Assembly (NCBI GenBank): GCA_028554645.1
Contig: JAQOOI010000078.1
Span: forward strand, 310,001-374,000
From: Omphalotus guepiniiformis
Lineage: Eukaryota > Basidiomycota > Agaricomycetes > Agaricales > Omphalotaceae
Length of the DNA: 64,000 nucleotides
Direction: 5' to 3'
The notes beneath the pieces were generated by a model. It saw nothing but the letters and a program-made list of their open reading frames with translations. It did not search any database and was not told where the DNA came from. Positions within the stretch are counted from its first letter, which is position 1, and each line of letters begins with the position of its first letter. Of the stretch, positions 11,696 through 20,406 are shown in pieces. The translations under genes and the position numbers were made by a program.

Positions 11696-12774
11696 TGGTC
11701 GATGGAGGTCCTTCCTTTCATCCAGGAAAACTCGACTACATTTGGTCAGACTTCTTTGCACTGCTCATGCGTGCGGTAAGCGACATATTCGAGTTATATG
11801 TGGGCAGTTGGAAGACGTACTGGGAACGCCGAGGCTCATTACAATCTGCCACCCACGTTAAATCTTCACGAAATCTTTCAATGCGTACCACAGCATTCAT
11901 CGGGCACGGACACGCTCACAAAATTTGACACGCACCCCCAGCTTCACTAACGAAGTGGGTTAATTTATGCACGGAGATTTGGACGGAATGTACTTGTAGA
12001 TGGGGGGGTGGTGTCGAGACGAATTCGCATGCAGTTGATGCCTGTGTGTGCGTATATGTGTAGGAAAATGTGTGCTATAGGCACCTGCGTGACAATACGT
12101 ACCTGTATTAATGTATGTTGCTAGTTCCTGTTACATTAATTTTTTTGGCTTGAGTCTGCAGAACATACGAACGCGATCGCGTGATGCCAAGGTTCTCAGG
12201 CTTACAATGTGGGCGCTTGAGTCTTCTCTGGCGCTTCTTTTGTTCCCCCACAACATCGTTTCGCCTCACATTCTCGTAACTTGAGCAGAATTGTTGTGCT
12301 CAACGTCTCCATCAAAAGACGCATGAGATTGAAAAAAGGGGCAAATTTGGACACACAGCATGTCGGACGAACGGTCTGACTAGTACTGAGTTCAGTATCT
12401 ATCCATAGTCATACGTCCTTATCGCAGCCAATTAATGGAACTTGCAGTTCAATGAAAGTAGGGTTCAGCTGAGTACAATTTATACAACTAATCCGGAATA
12501 TTTGAGCTCCCGAATTTCCAGCTTTTCAAGACGGTACGTTCTGCGAGCAAGGAATTTTAAAAGCTCAGGTCTCAAATGCATTTACCGCTTCAGCGTCAAG
12601 CACTTCAAACATTGTTGACCTCTGCTCCGTCTCCTCCGCGCATTTACGCGTGATAGTCCTCAGGCTCTGCTCCAACATATCTTCCTCTTCTTTGCTTGGG
12701 GGGCCAAGGTACGTTATTAGCCTTCATTTCTTGTTCATAAGTTTGCTGCAAGGCTTGAACCCATTCATTCTACT
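11696..12774. other. Intergenic region between Rgp1-like and lectin genes
   Basis: About 1.1 kb. The stretch just after 11695 remains open in other frames but looks like 3' UTR. A plausible 5' exon of the lectin gene, ending at a GTACGT donor near 12711, lies around 12660-12710, but its frame cannot be tied to the next exon. Nothing else recognised. Confidence 0.4.
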
Positions 12775-13128
12775 ATGATTCAGGATGGGTTGTGTACAGA
12801 GCGGAATAAATGGTATACCTCCTCTATTTTCGAGTACGAGTCTTGTTGGGTTGATTTAACTGTCAATACAAGGCCGGTGGTCGCCTCGCCCGGAAATTCA
12901 AGAGGATTCTGTTCATCTGGTGGACATGGGCGTTTCCACCCACCGATGTCGCGCACGCCTCAGATCTTGACCGGGATTAAAGCCTTTGATCTTAACACCG
13001 CCAACACTGGACGCCTTAACGTTGAAGCACGGGCGCAAAGCAATCAGCAATTTCAATGGCGAATCACGACCTTTGGGAACGGTGTAATCTATGGTGCCAC
13101 AGCTGGTTACTTAGCCATCGTTACATAG
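12775..13128 (+). CDS. H-type lectin domain protein, boundaries uncertain
   Basis: The last 65 or so residues match the H-type lectin fold (Helix agglutinin-like, GalNAc-binding in characterised members). Seen are RFHPPMSRTPQILTGIKAFD, then LNVEARAQS, FQWRITTFG and GATAGYLAIV, followed by TAG at 13126-13128. This corresponds to the conserved F-x-x-P-F strand, the LD helix region, the TW/TF-G segment and the terminal WLAI strand. The region before it is doubtful. In the lectin frame 12870-12930 reads as low-quality sequence, while the next frame reads GRWSPRPEIQEDSVHLVDMG, which looks more like the missing N-terminal strand. Either an intron was missed or a one-base shift has occurred. Fungal H-type lectins are usually small and intracellular or associated with larger modular proteins. 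Treat the ATG at 12775 as provisional. Confidence 0.55.
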   Translation: MIQDGLCTERNKWYTSSIFEYESCWVDLTVNTRPVVASPGNSRGFCSSGGHGRFHPPMSRTPQILTGIKAFDLNTANTGRLNVEARAQSNQQFQWRITTFGNGVIYGATAGYLAIVT

Positions 13129-13363
13129 ATGAAGTCCAAATCTATTGCAATTGAGGTATCTATAGCATACACTATGAAAACGGTCTTTTCATATTGCAGT
13201 TACAGTCTCGGTTCAATATCAGTGTACTACCAGAGCAATCGTGGATATAGCAAGTAAAGAATAAGATTCAAGAAAAATTCTTACATGAACCATAAGCGAG
13301 CGCATTCAAGAGCCTCGAACCTTGCGAAGTCATTGTGATGCCCTGCGCCCGTCTTGTAATCAT

Positions 13364-15624
13364 TCATCGTTCTTGACCTGACGTGATTTGTCGCCTGTGT
13401 CGATCTGCGACATGAAACACGATGGTGTTACTCTCATCCGACACTTGCAAGCAATCAGGATACGGGCAACGGAACTCCATTCCCCGAACGGCTCCTTTAT
13501 GCTCGCGAATAAAGTGTGAATGTACACTGTCCAAACGAGAGAACTTCCTGTTACATTTCTTCACGTAGCAGAAAAAATTATCGAATCCCTCACGCAGCGG
13601 AGCGTGCTCGCTTGGCTTTGGTGCACGGTCTTGGATAGTGGATTTGTGTTCCGAATCATAATGGCCGAGCGTGTCCTCAAGGGAAGTAAACGTCTCATTA
13701 CAAGATTGCACCACGCAGCGGAAAACAGTCCCGGGTTTTGGAGGATGGTTTACTGGCACAGGTTTCGTCTCTTTCTGGGATGAGCTTGCCCTGGAGGGTC
13801 CTGCGTCCAACGAAGATCCTGGCTGCGAAGAAGGTCCAGCAGGCGACGGTTCTTTAAACGACCTAGGCATACTGTGAGTGACAGGAGGTGGAGTCTCTGT
13901 CCTCGATAAAACCCGATTCATCAGGCCCGGCGGAAGCGCACTGCTCAGTGGGGTACAACGCCTTGCATTGTCTTCCAATACTTGTCTTAACATAGAAGGC
14001 TCACGTGCATTCTTGCTAGATCTGCGCGAGGGTCGATTGCCAGCAGGCAACGACTTGTCGCTAGCCTTAGAGAGAGGAGAAGGTCTGACTGTCGCTCTCG
14101 AACCACCATGGTTGACTTTTGTAGGCTCCAGGGACGACGTTTGATGTTGAGAAAGAGATCCACCGCTCCTCGTTTCCTCAGTCCCATCCAAATCACGCGT
14201 GCCACTGTAGTATGATTCATTAAGCTTCAAGGATGGCGATTGATTTAGATTGGAACGAATCTCTGTTCCCGCATCCCAGCCTCGATTCCCGCTCGAAGAT
14301 GATTCGCGCCGTACAGAGACAGGTAGACCAGTGCCTGCTACTTGATCCAAACTCTCGTTGACGGAATCACCTCTACGTTTCTGAGATGATGAGCCACGAC
14401 AAGTAGACGCAGACGTCTCGATTTTAGGAACCATACACGCAACCTCACTCAATAGTATTAACCCGCTAAGATCCTCTCCTTTACCGAGCTCCTGCGACGA
14501 CGATTCAAGACGAACCGACACCGCCGATTCAACTCTCTCAAGAAATTGAGCACCCTCGCACAACGTCAATAGACGGTTGTGGTCTGTTTCACGAGACTCC
14601 TGCGAAAGGGACGATTTATTACGTGCGCTACTGGGTGGATACATGCTTGGACCCACCCTCGCATCCTCGCTCAAAAAAGGACCAGTCGATGAATCCCCGG
14701 ATTGGGGTAGCGAGCCAGTGACTGAATCCGTTTCCTGTGAGTTAAGGGAGTTCGCAGCCAACCCCACGTTTCCCAGATTTCCAAGAAACAAATCTCGTCG
14801 AGAAGAGTAATTAGAGGGACTGGCTTTATGAACGGCAGCCCAATGCGTCATCGCAAGAAGCCGCGTAGGGTATTCCTTACGACAGCCGTTGTGGGGACAA
14901 ACGTATGTACTAGGCTTGTTGCTGGGTTGGCTTGTACCAAGTCTGGTGCGGACATACGATTCAGGAAATTGTTGGAGGACAGTAGGGACGGCATAGCCAT
15001 CACTATCGCTATCCGAAGCCGGTGAGGTAGATCCCTGTCGGACAAGACTGGGAGGTGAATGCAAGATAGGCTCTGGGATACTCTCGCTTGAGCTGGATGG
15101 AAGAACAGGAGCCTGTTTACCCGCTGGAATAGAACAAGGAGCCAGTGGAAGGCGTCCTGGAGGAACAGATCCCGTCTGTTGTCCAATGTCGTCAAACGGT
15201 GTAAAAATATTGGGAATATTGAACCCAACTGCAGTTTGAACAGGGGGGTGAACTTTCGGAGGAGGAGGATCTCCCACTGGCAAGACATTCTGTAGCCAAC
15301 TCGTCCGCTGGGGTCGGTCAGGAGGGGCCTTACTGGCGGAAGGTGGACTGACGGTACCCGGTCCTCCAGAACTACTGTTGGAACGCGTTTTGACAGTGCC
15401 ACTCTTCGCGTTCTGGTGCAGCTCGGCGTGAGGTTTTGAATATTTCTGACTATGATTGCGAGCATCATAATCAGAGTTCATATCGAGTTGTAGTAGTGGT
15501 GGTTCAAGCGCATTTGGGTCACTCCAATTCGAAGTAGAACCGGACCTGTGAGGAATAAAAATGAACCCCAGTACCGACGAGGAATTATTAGTGGAGTAGA
15601 CACTCACGGGTGACGTTGTGGCAT
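13364..15624 (-). CDS. C2H2-type zinc-finger protein (four dispersed fingers)
   Basis: The preferred model starts at ATG 15624-15622, with a 17 nt first exon (15608-15624), an intron at 15546-15607 (GTGAGT...CACAG) and a second exon at 13364-15545; 2199 nt, 732 residues. Reading through the intron instead gives a longer frame starting at 15673. Four Cys/His units are visible: CPHNGCRKEYP..H...H at about residue 225, CVVQSCNETF..H....H at about 615, CYVKKCNRKF..H...H at about 665, and CPYPDC with a late H...H pair at about 700. The rest is Ser/Pro-rich and probably disordered. The last two fingers lie close together and could bind DNA or RNA. No ortholog was recognised, so a transcription-factor role is inference. 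It ends 235 bp from the lectin gene, in convergent orientation. Confidence 0.75.
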
Positions 15625-16048
15625 GGGAGATGTCTAGAGAAATTGAGAGAGGACACATTCCACATTTCCACATTTAAGTATCTCCTTCGTCCACCAAACT
15701 CGCCAGTGCAAGGAACAATGGTGAAGATGCTTGGTCCACTGTCAAGCGTTCATAAGGCCATGTGCAGAGCTACCCTGCATTTCGAGTTTCGCAACGAGAA
15801 TAATCGCCATTCACGAGCGAATGCAGAGACAAAGGATCAAAGAACGCGCATTCCTTGCCAAAATAACTCACAAGGGTAGCCGAAGGATCCAATCTCCCCA
15901 ATGCACACGTCGGCCACACACAAAGGGCACTTTACATAGTCAAGGTGAAGTCAAGGGGTTGCTGCATGTCCACGCGCAAGATGAATGCACAAGAGAAGGC
16001 GGTTGGAGAGCTTTGGAGAGACGCATATTACCAGTGGCGGCTGCCGCT
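15625..16048. other. Upstream region of the zinc-finger gene, left flank of the TIR element
   Basis: No gene recognised. A fragment on the minus strand near 15870-15935 reads like a Cys-rich exon (KCPLCVADVCIGEIG) ending at a GTGAGT donor. It might be an upstream exon of the zinc-finger gene or of a lost RING-like gene, but no start or continuation was found. Confidence 0.35.
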
Positions 16049-16055
16049 GCTGAGG

Positions 16056-16094
16056 CCCAGTGAAAAGTCGCTGTGTTGAGATCGAGTGAAAACG
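16056..16094 (+). repeat. Left terminal inverted repeat
   Basis: Pairs with the reverse complement of 17416-17454 with near-perfect identity. It is preceded by the 7 bp duplication GCTGAGG at 16049-16055. Confidence 0.75.
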
Positions 16095-16327
16095 AGTATC
16101 CCGAATGTTTACGTTCTCAGCCGATTTCACTCGGTCTCACAACAGATTTTACCCACTTTCCGTTGGGAAACCACCTGAAATCGTGTCATGTCGTGTTATA
16201 TTTGTATCAATTGATTGTACACGATTTCAATATATTCATTTCCGTCAATTATACAGCTCGAATCTTGCGAAATCTATTAGGATCCTGTAGGAAAGAACAC
16301 GGTAATAGTAGTGTATATGCTGCTTCC

Positions 16328-16388
16328 TCTGGCGCTTCCTCCTCCCCCTCCTCCCCCTCCTCCCCCCCCCTCCCCCTTCTCCTCCGTT
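16328..16388. repeat. CCT/CCCCCT-rich simple repeat
   Basis: A pyrimidine-rich tract of CTCCTCCCCCTCC type near the left end of the TIR element. Confidence 0.7.
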
Positions 16389-16443
16389 GCTGCTGCCGTT
16401 GTCATCATCCTCACTGTGCTTGTTCATCCGGCCTGATATCCAC

Positions 16444-17240
16444 TCACTTCTTGTCTTTCTTCGCTTGTAACTAAGGAACAGGACTGATTAGCATGAATAT
16501 AGCATGAGTGTGAAATGAAAACGTACCAGCTCCTTCGAGCATTCAATGAAAGGCTGAAACAGAATGAGTTATCGGGCAACGAGACAAAGGAACAATGAGA
16601 TTCTACCTGTTGACCCTTGGTATCCAATTCATTCCAGTATACTTCAAACTTGTATTCAGTCCCTTCGCTATTCTACACCAGCCAGTCGCGCTTGCAAATT
16701 GATTCAGAGCGAGAACGAATCGAGGAGCTGGAAGTGATGCGACTGTAGTATGTGCCAGGTCGGGACTCGTCAGCGTGAAAGCAGATTGAGGAGCGGGAAG
16801 ACGTAATACAACAGAGGATTGTGCTGGGTCGAGACTCGTCAGAGCGAGAGCGAACTGAGGAGCAGGAAGACGTGATGGGGCAGAGGATTGTGCTGGGTCG
16901 GGAGTCGTCAGAGCGAGAGGAGGAGGAGGAGCAGGAAGGTATGAGGGAGGCGTGACAGGTGTAGTAGTGATACTTGAATTGGTTTGTGAAGGGAAGGCAT
17001 GAGAAGAAGACAACGTGATCTTGGATGCAGCATCTAGGGTAGTGTGTCAAGAACATCGTGAATGAAAGAGACAAAGGACAGGACACACCAGTGTAAGCGT
17101 TTTTGAGCTTTTTCCTTGACACAGAGAGGCTCATATTTGAGAATCTCTTGACACCAAGTGAAAGTCATAGAGGAGAGGCTGAGAGTGTAGGCAAAAGAGT
17201 TATAATCATCACAGATGTCGAGCGAAGCAGGGTTGAACAT
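16444..17240 (-). CDS. Putative spliced passenger gene inside the TIR element
   Basis: Not recognised. From ATG 17240-17238 a good frame reads FNPASLDICDDYNSFAYTLS and EILKYEPLCVKEKAQKRLHW. A GTGTCC...CCTAG intron then leads in phase to YAASKITLSSSHAFPSQTNS, followed by a Pro/Ala-rich part made of 23-residue repeats. Further on a strongly protein-like frame reads EGTEYKFEVYWNELDTKGQQ, then PFIECSKEL and LQAKKDK, joined across two plausible introns (GTAGAA...TTTCAG and GTACGT...CTTAG) to a stop near 16444-16446. The junction between the repeats and the EGTEY exon, possibly with acceptor GGTGTAG, is unresolved. No transposase, nuclease or DNA-binding motif was seen. The gene lies wholly between the terminal repeats, so it travels with the element if the element still moves. 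The exact start is uncertain. Confidence 0.4.
16707..16940. repeat. Minisatellite, 66-69 bp unit, about 3.4 copies
   Basis: Units start at 16707 (66 bp), 16773 (69 bp) and 16842 (69 bp), with a partial fourth from 16911. The common core is GAGGAGCxGGAAGACG plus a GTGCTGGGTCGxGACTCGTCA stretch. On the minus strand it encodes a 23-residue repeat of the LTSLDPAQSS-plus-LPAPQ type in the passenger gene. Confidence 0.8.
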
Positions 17241-17415
17241 ATGATTGGTAATCAAAAATAGACAAAATAAAGCTCCTTCAATGAACTACAACATCCATTT
17301 GACCTCGTCAACGTCAACGAAGCTGCCAAAGTCAATGATGAAGTTGGTTGAAGATAGAATTTTATGCGCTCACGCGTTTCCAAGCGATCTCGCGGACCGA
17401 AATTTGATTTACCCA

Positions 17416-17454
17416 CGTTCTCACTCGATCTCAACACAGCGACTTTTCACTGGG
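17416..17454 (-). repeat. Right terminal inverted repeat
   Basis: Inverted copy of 16056-16094. It is followed by GCTGAGG at 17455-17461, the second copy of the target duplication. Confidence 0.75.
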
Positions 17455-17643
17455 GCTGAGGGTTCACGTGAGCGCCGGAGCGCCCACCAAGCGCCCGTTG
17501 GTTCCCTTCACAACTTTCACTGCTACCATAACATTCGATAGTGTAAGTTAATAATTGAAGAGAATTACCCCATACTGATATGTACAAACCAACACATATA
17601 GCGCACAAGGATGGTACTGATGTATTATCTGCATCCACGCAAC

Positions 17644-19144
17644 TCAAAACACCAAAACATTCACCCTACCCAACATCTGTTCTCTGCCACCTCCCAAACC
17701 CAAATTACCCACGTCTCTTCCTCCTAAGCCAAGCCCGAGGGTTACGCCTGGACCAGGGAGCTGCGGTTTATGATCCCACTCTCTTGGATGATAAGGCGCG
17801 ATGCCGACATTTTCGTCCCACGAATCTCTCTCTTCATATGCAGAGGGTCTGACGGGAGGCAAAGGAACAGATGAAGCTCTGCATATCCCCTCCAACTCGA
17901 AGATAAATCCACGCAGCGAATCTGGGACCCAGCGTGAAGGTGATGGCGCCCGTCGACGTCTCTTTTGCGGCGCAGCTCTTCCTGTTGTCCTTCCGGTACG
18001 AGGTTGCGAGACTTGAAGTGTATACGTGTTCGTTGGCCGAAGTGGGTTGTCGGCTTGTGAACGGTTACACTCGGAGGCATCGTGTGTGCGTCGCTCCGTA
18101 GAATGAGAATGCTCGTCAGAAGCTGCGACGGCTGGTGCGCTCGCCTCTGGAGATGCTGAAGTCGTAGATGCATTCGAGGAGTGCATCGCATTGACTGGCT
18201 TCAAGATACATCTGCGAACATGACGGTTGAGATTGGAAGCGACACCGAAACGACGTCCGCAAGTATTGCACTGGAATGCTGATGTCATGTCAATCATGGG
18301 ATCTGGTTAATGCCCAACGTACGCACCTTTTTCTCCTGTATGAACTAGCAGATGCTGAAAAAAAAAAAGCAATTAACACACAAGTCACCTATTTGCAATT
18401 CAAGAATGATGGTTACCTTCCTGAGTGTGCTCGGTCGATCAAAGCTGTGGAAATAATTCAGTTTCGGGCAAGAGGCGATGGCTCAAAGACGTCAACTCAC
18501 CGTTTATGACACATGGTACAAGCGTGTTTTCTCTCTCTCGAAAGCGAAAAGTCCTCTTCTAGCGGGGGAGCCGGCTGTCTCTCGTTCACAAGAGGCGCAT
18601 CAGGTGGCGCACCCGGGGGGCGCATCAGAATAGCCATTTGGGAGGGAGTAGGATTGAGGCCAGCGTCAACGTGAGTTAGGGTACTTTTAAAGGCGGAATT
18701 GGCAGATAAGTCAAAAGTGGACGCAAGAGGCGACTCAGGTATAGAAGATGTGGAATGTGAATTTGGGTGGATTGAAGGGGGAAGCCAGGTCTGCTGATAA
18801 GGCGCTATTTCCTCGGCCGGGTAGGTGAAAGCAGAGGAGGAGGAGCATGGATTTTCGGATTCTGGCATGCCGGTGGCGTGCTGGCCTGGATGGAGACCGG
18901 AAATGCTCGTCGATGGCCCTCCACGATCAAAAAAGTACGGATACTCGTGATCTGGATGATAGAGCGCTGCCGGCGATCCATCTGAGAAGCCGTGCATAGT
19001 ATTCGCATTTGTTGCTGGCTCTCCTATCGGATAGAGGTCCATGGTTGGCATCGTTATGGTTGACCTACCATCCTGCAAGCCCGAGAGTGTTGTTGTGGTG
19101 GTGAGGAAAAGGTTGTTGGGATGATAATGTGCCTGCATGGGCAT
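17644..19144 (-). CDS. C2H2 zinc-finger transcription factor with tandem fingers
   Basis: Exons on the minus strand: 19144-18501, 18444-18417, 18354-18327 and 18278-17644; 1335 nt, 444 residues. Splicing joins KHACTMCHKR, FDRPSTLRK and HLLVHTGEK to FQCNTCGRRFGVASNLNRHV. This gives one classical C2H2 finger (about residues 208-230), the HTGEK linker, and a second finger ending in Cys instead of His (RHVRRC). The N-terminal 200 residues and the C-terminus are Ser/Pro/Thr-rich and low complexity. This tandem arrangement with an invariant RRFGVASNLNRH segment is common in fungal regulators that bind short GC-rich sites. The start at 19144 is preferred over an in-frame GTG at 19225 because a TATATATAA box lies about 40 bp upstream of it. 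Targets are unknown. Confidence 0.85.
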
Positions 19145-19180
19145 AGGAAGGGGAACTGAGAAAGTAGCTGAGCAGGGTGT

Positions 19181-19190
19181 TATATATAAT
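19181..19190 (-). promoter_or_regulatory. TATA box of the tandem zinc-finger gene
   Basis: TATATATAAT on the plus strand, ATTATATATA on the minus strand, about 37-46 bp upstream of the chosen ATG at 19144. The spacing implies a very short 5' leader. Confidence 0.5.
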
Positions 19191-19230
19191 AGTGACCTTT
19201 CTTCTCGCCCCTTGTGGTCGGGCACATCTT

Positions 19231-20406
19231 TTCCTGGCCTCCATATCTTCGCGGGCGGGGTTTACCTCACTGCTACGCTTCTTTTCCTCATGGCATCATC
19301 ACAGAACCTCTACTCTATCAGCCCGCCCAAATTACGAACTTTCATTGTAGCCTTGCAAAGTAACTTGTACGAAGACGTTGTTAGGTTAGGTGTACTCAGT
19401 AACAGCTTTCCATTCGTCTGGGCCCTTGTTTCCCGAAAGTAAACTACCAAGCTTTTTCTTTTCTTGGTCCTGACCATTCCTGCAGCATCTTCGCAGACGG
19501 GTGTCCATCATAGACGCTCATTGCTCTCAATTGCCTCATGTTTTCACACACACAACTTCTGGTTCACGATTCTGTAGCGTCACAGTGATCCAACACAACA
19601 CGCGCCACCATCTCTTAAGTACACAAATGTTGTTCATCGATGTCTGATGAGTCTAACTTAATGGATCCCCTAGACCTGAAGGTCCTGAAGATGACGCTTT
19701 CGATCAAGAAATTCCTTTACCTCACCAAATGTCCGGGGTATGAGTACTTGAATCGTAAATTCTTGAACGGCGATAAGTGGAAGCCCCTCCGGAGGCCTTC
19801 AGCCTTTGTAAGTAAGTAATCAGATCAGCCTCGATGGGAAATGGAGTGGTGAGCTTTTGCGATTGGCCACTCCGAGGCAAACACTCCGTCTCTTCATCAT
19901 CAAGCTGTCACGACAAAGATATTTTCCTGCCAATTCGTGACAACGAATAGCCAAAGAATTGCACGAAACGTGTTGATGCAGGTACTAGAAATAACTACGG
20001 TTCCAGAAGGGCTGAAAGGGGGAGTCACTCAGCCGTCAAAGTACGATAACGGGAACCTCTTCCGGGTTCTGGCCAAAAACACCCTGTAGGTAACACCCGC
20101 CAGTCCAGAAACGCTGTTACTTCTATGAATGTGATCGGATGCTGTTCAGGAAATCTACATCAGTTTCTTTAAGACCACGGAGTCATTGAGGGTGAGGGTG
20201 TGTCTGGGTGTGTATGTAGGTGTATGTCCATGATATGATGGCCGGATGATGAGAGAATACGATAATAGCCTGAAACCTCAGCGCTCCGCTACATGTGCAA
20301 TCAGTTTTGCCTTTTGTCACCACATTTTCATTGTAGCCACACATTTATCAATAGCTACTTGGTAAACTTATTGAAGAGTTTACTCCCAGCTGCCAAATGT
20401 CGTCAT
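19231..20406. other. Intergenic region, possible small unassigned gene
   Basis: No recognised gene. On the plus strand 19675-19738 reads PEGPEDDAFDQEIPLPHQMS between an AG acceptor (CCCCTAG) and a GTATGAG donor. Two further short exon-like stretches follow, near 19820-19850 and 19990-20050. They may belong to a small spliced gene starting near 19640, but the frames could not be joined with confidence. Confidence 0.3.

Larger units (their letters stand above)
16056..17454. mobile_element. 1.4 kb DNA element with terminal inverted repeats and 7 bp target duplication
   Basis: The left end begins CCCAGTGAAAAGTCGCTGTG at 16056. The reverse complement of the right end, finishing at 17454, begins with the same bases, and the match continues for about 34-40 bp with one or two differences. 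GCTGAGG stands directly outside each end (16049-16055 and 17455-17461), as expected of a target-site duplication. Inside the left end a second, inverted partial copy of the terminus (about 16120-16145) could form a subterminal hairpin. No transposase motif was seen, so the element is non-autonomous or of an unfamiliar class. Its 7 bp duplication is unusual: hAT and KDZ-type elements normally make 8 bp and Mutator-type 8-9 bp. It contains a spliced-looking gene, a CCT-rich tract and a minisatellite. Confidence 0.75.

Noticed and set aside
16056..17454. hAT-type 8 bp target duplication for the TIR element
   Set aside because: No 8 bp match exists at either possible end definition; only the 7 bp GCTGAGG fits.
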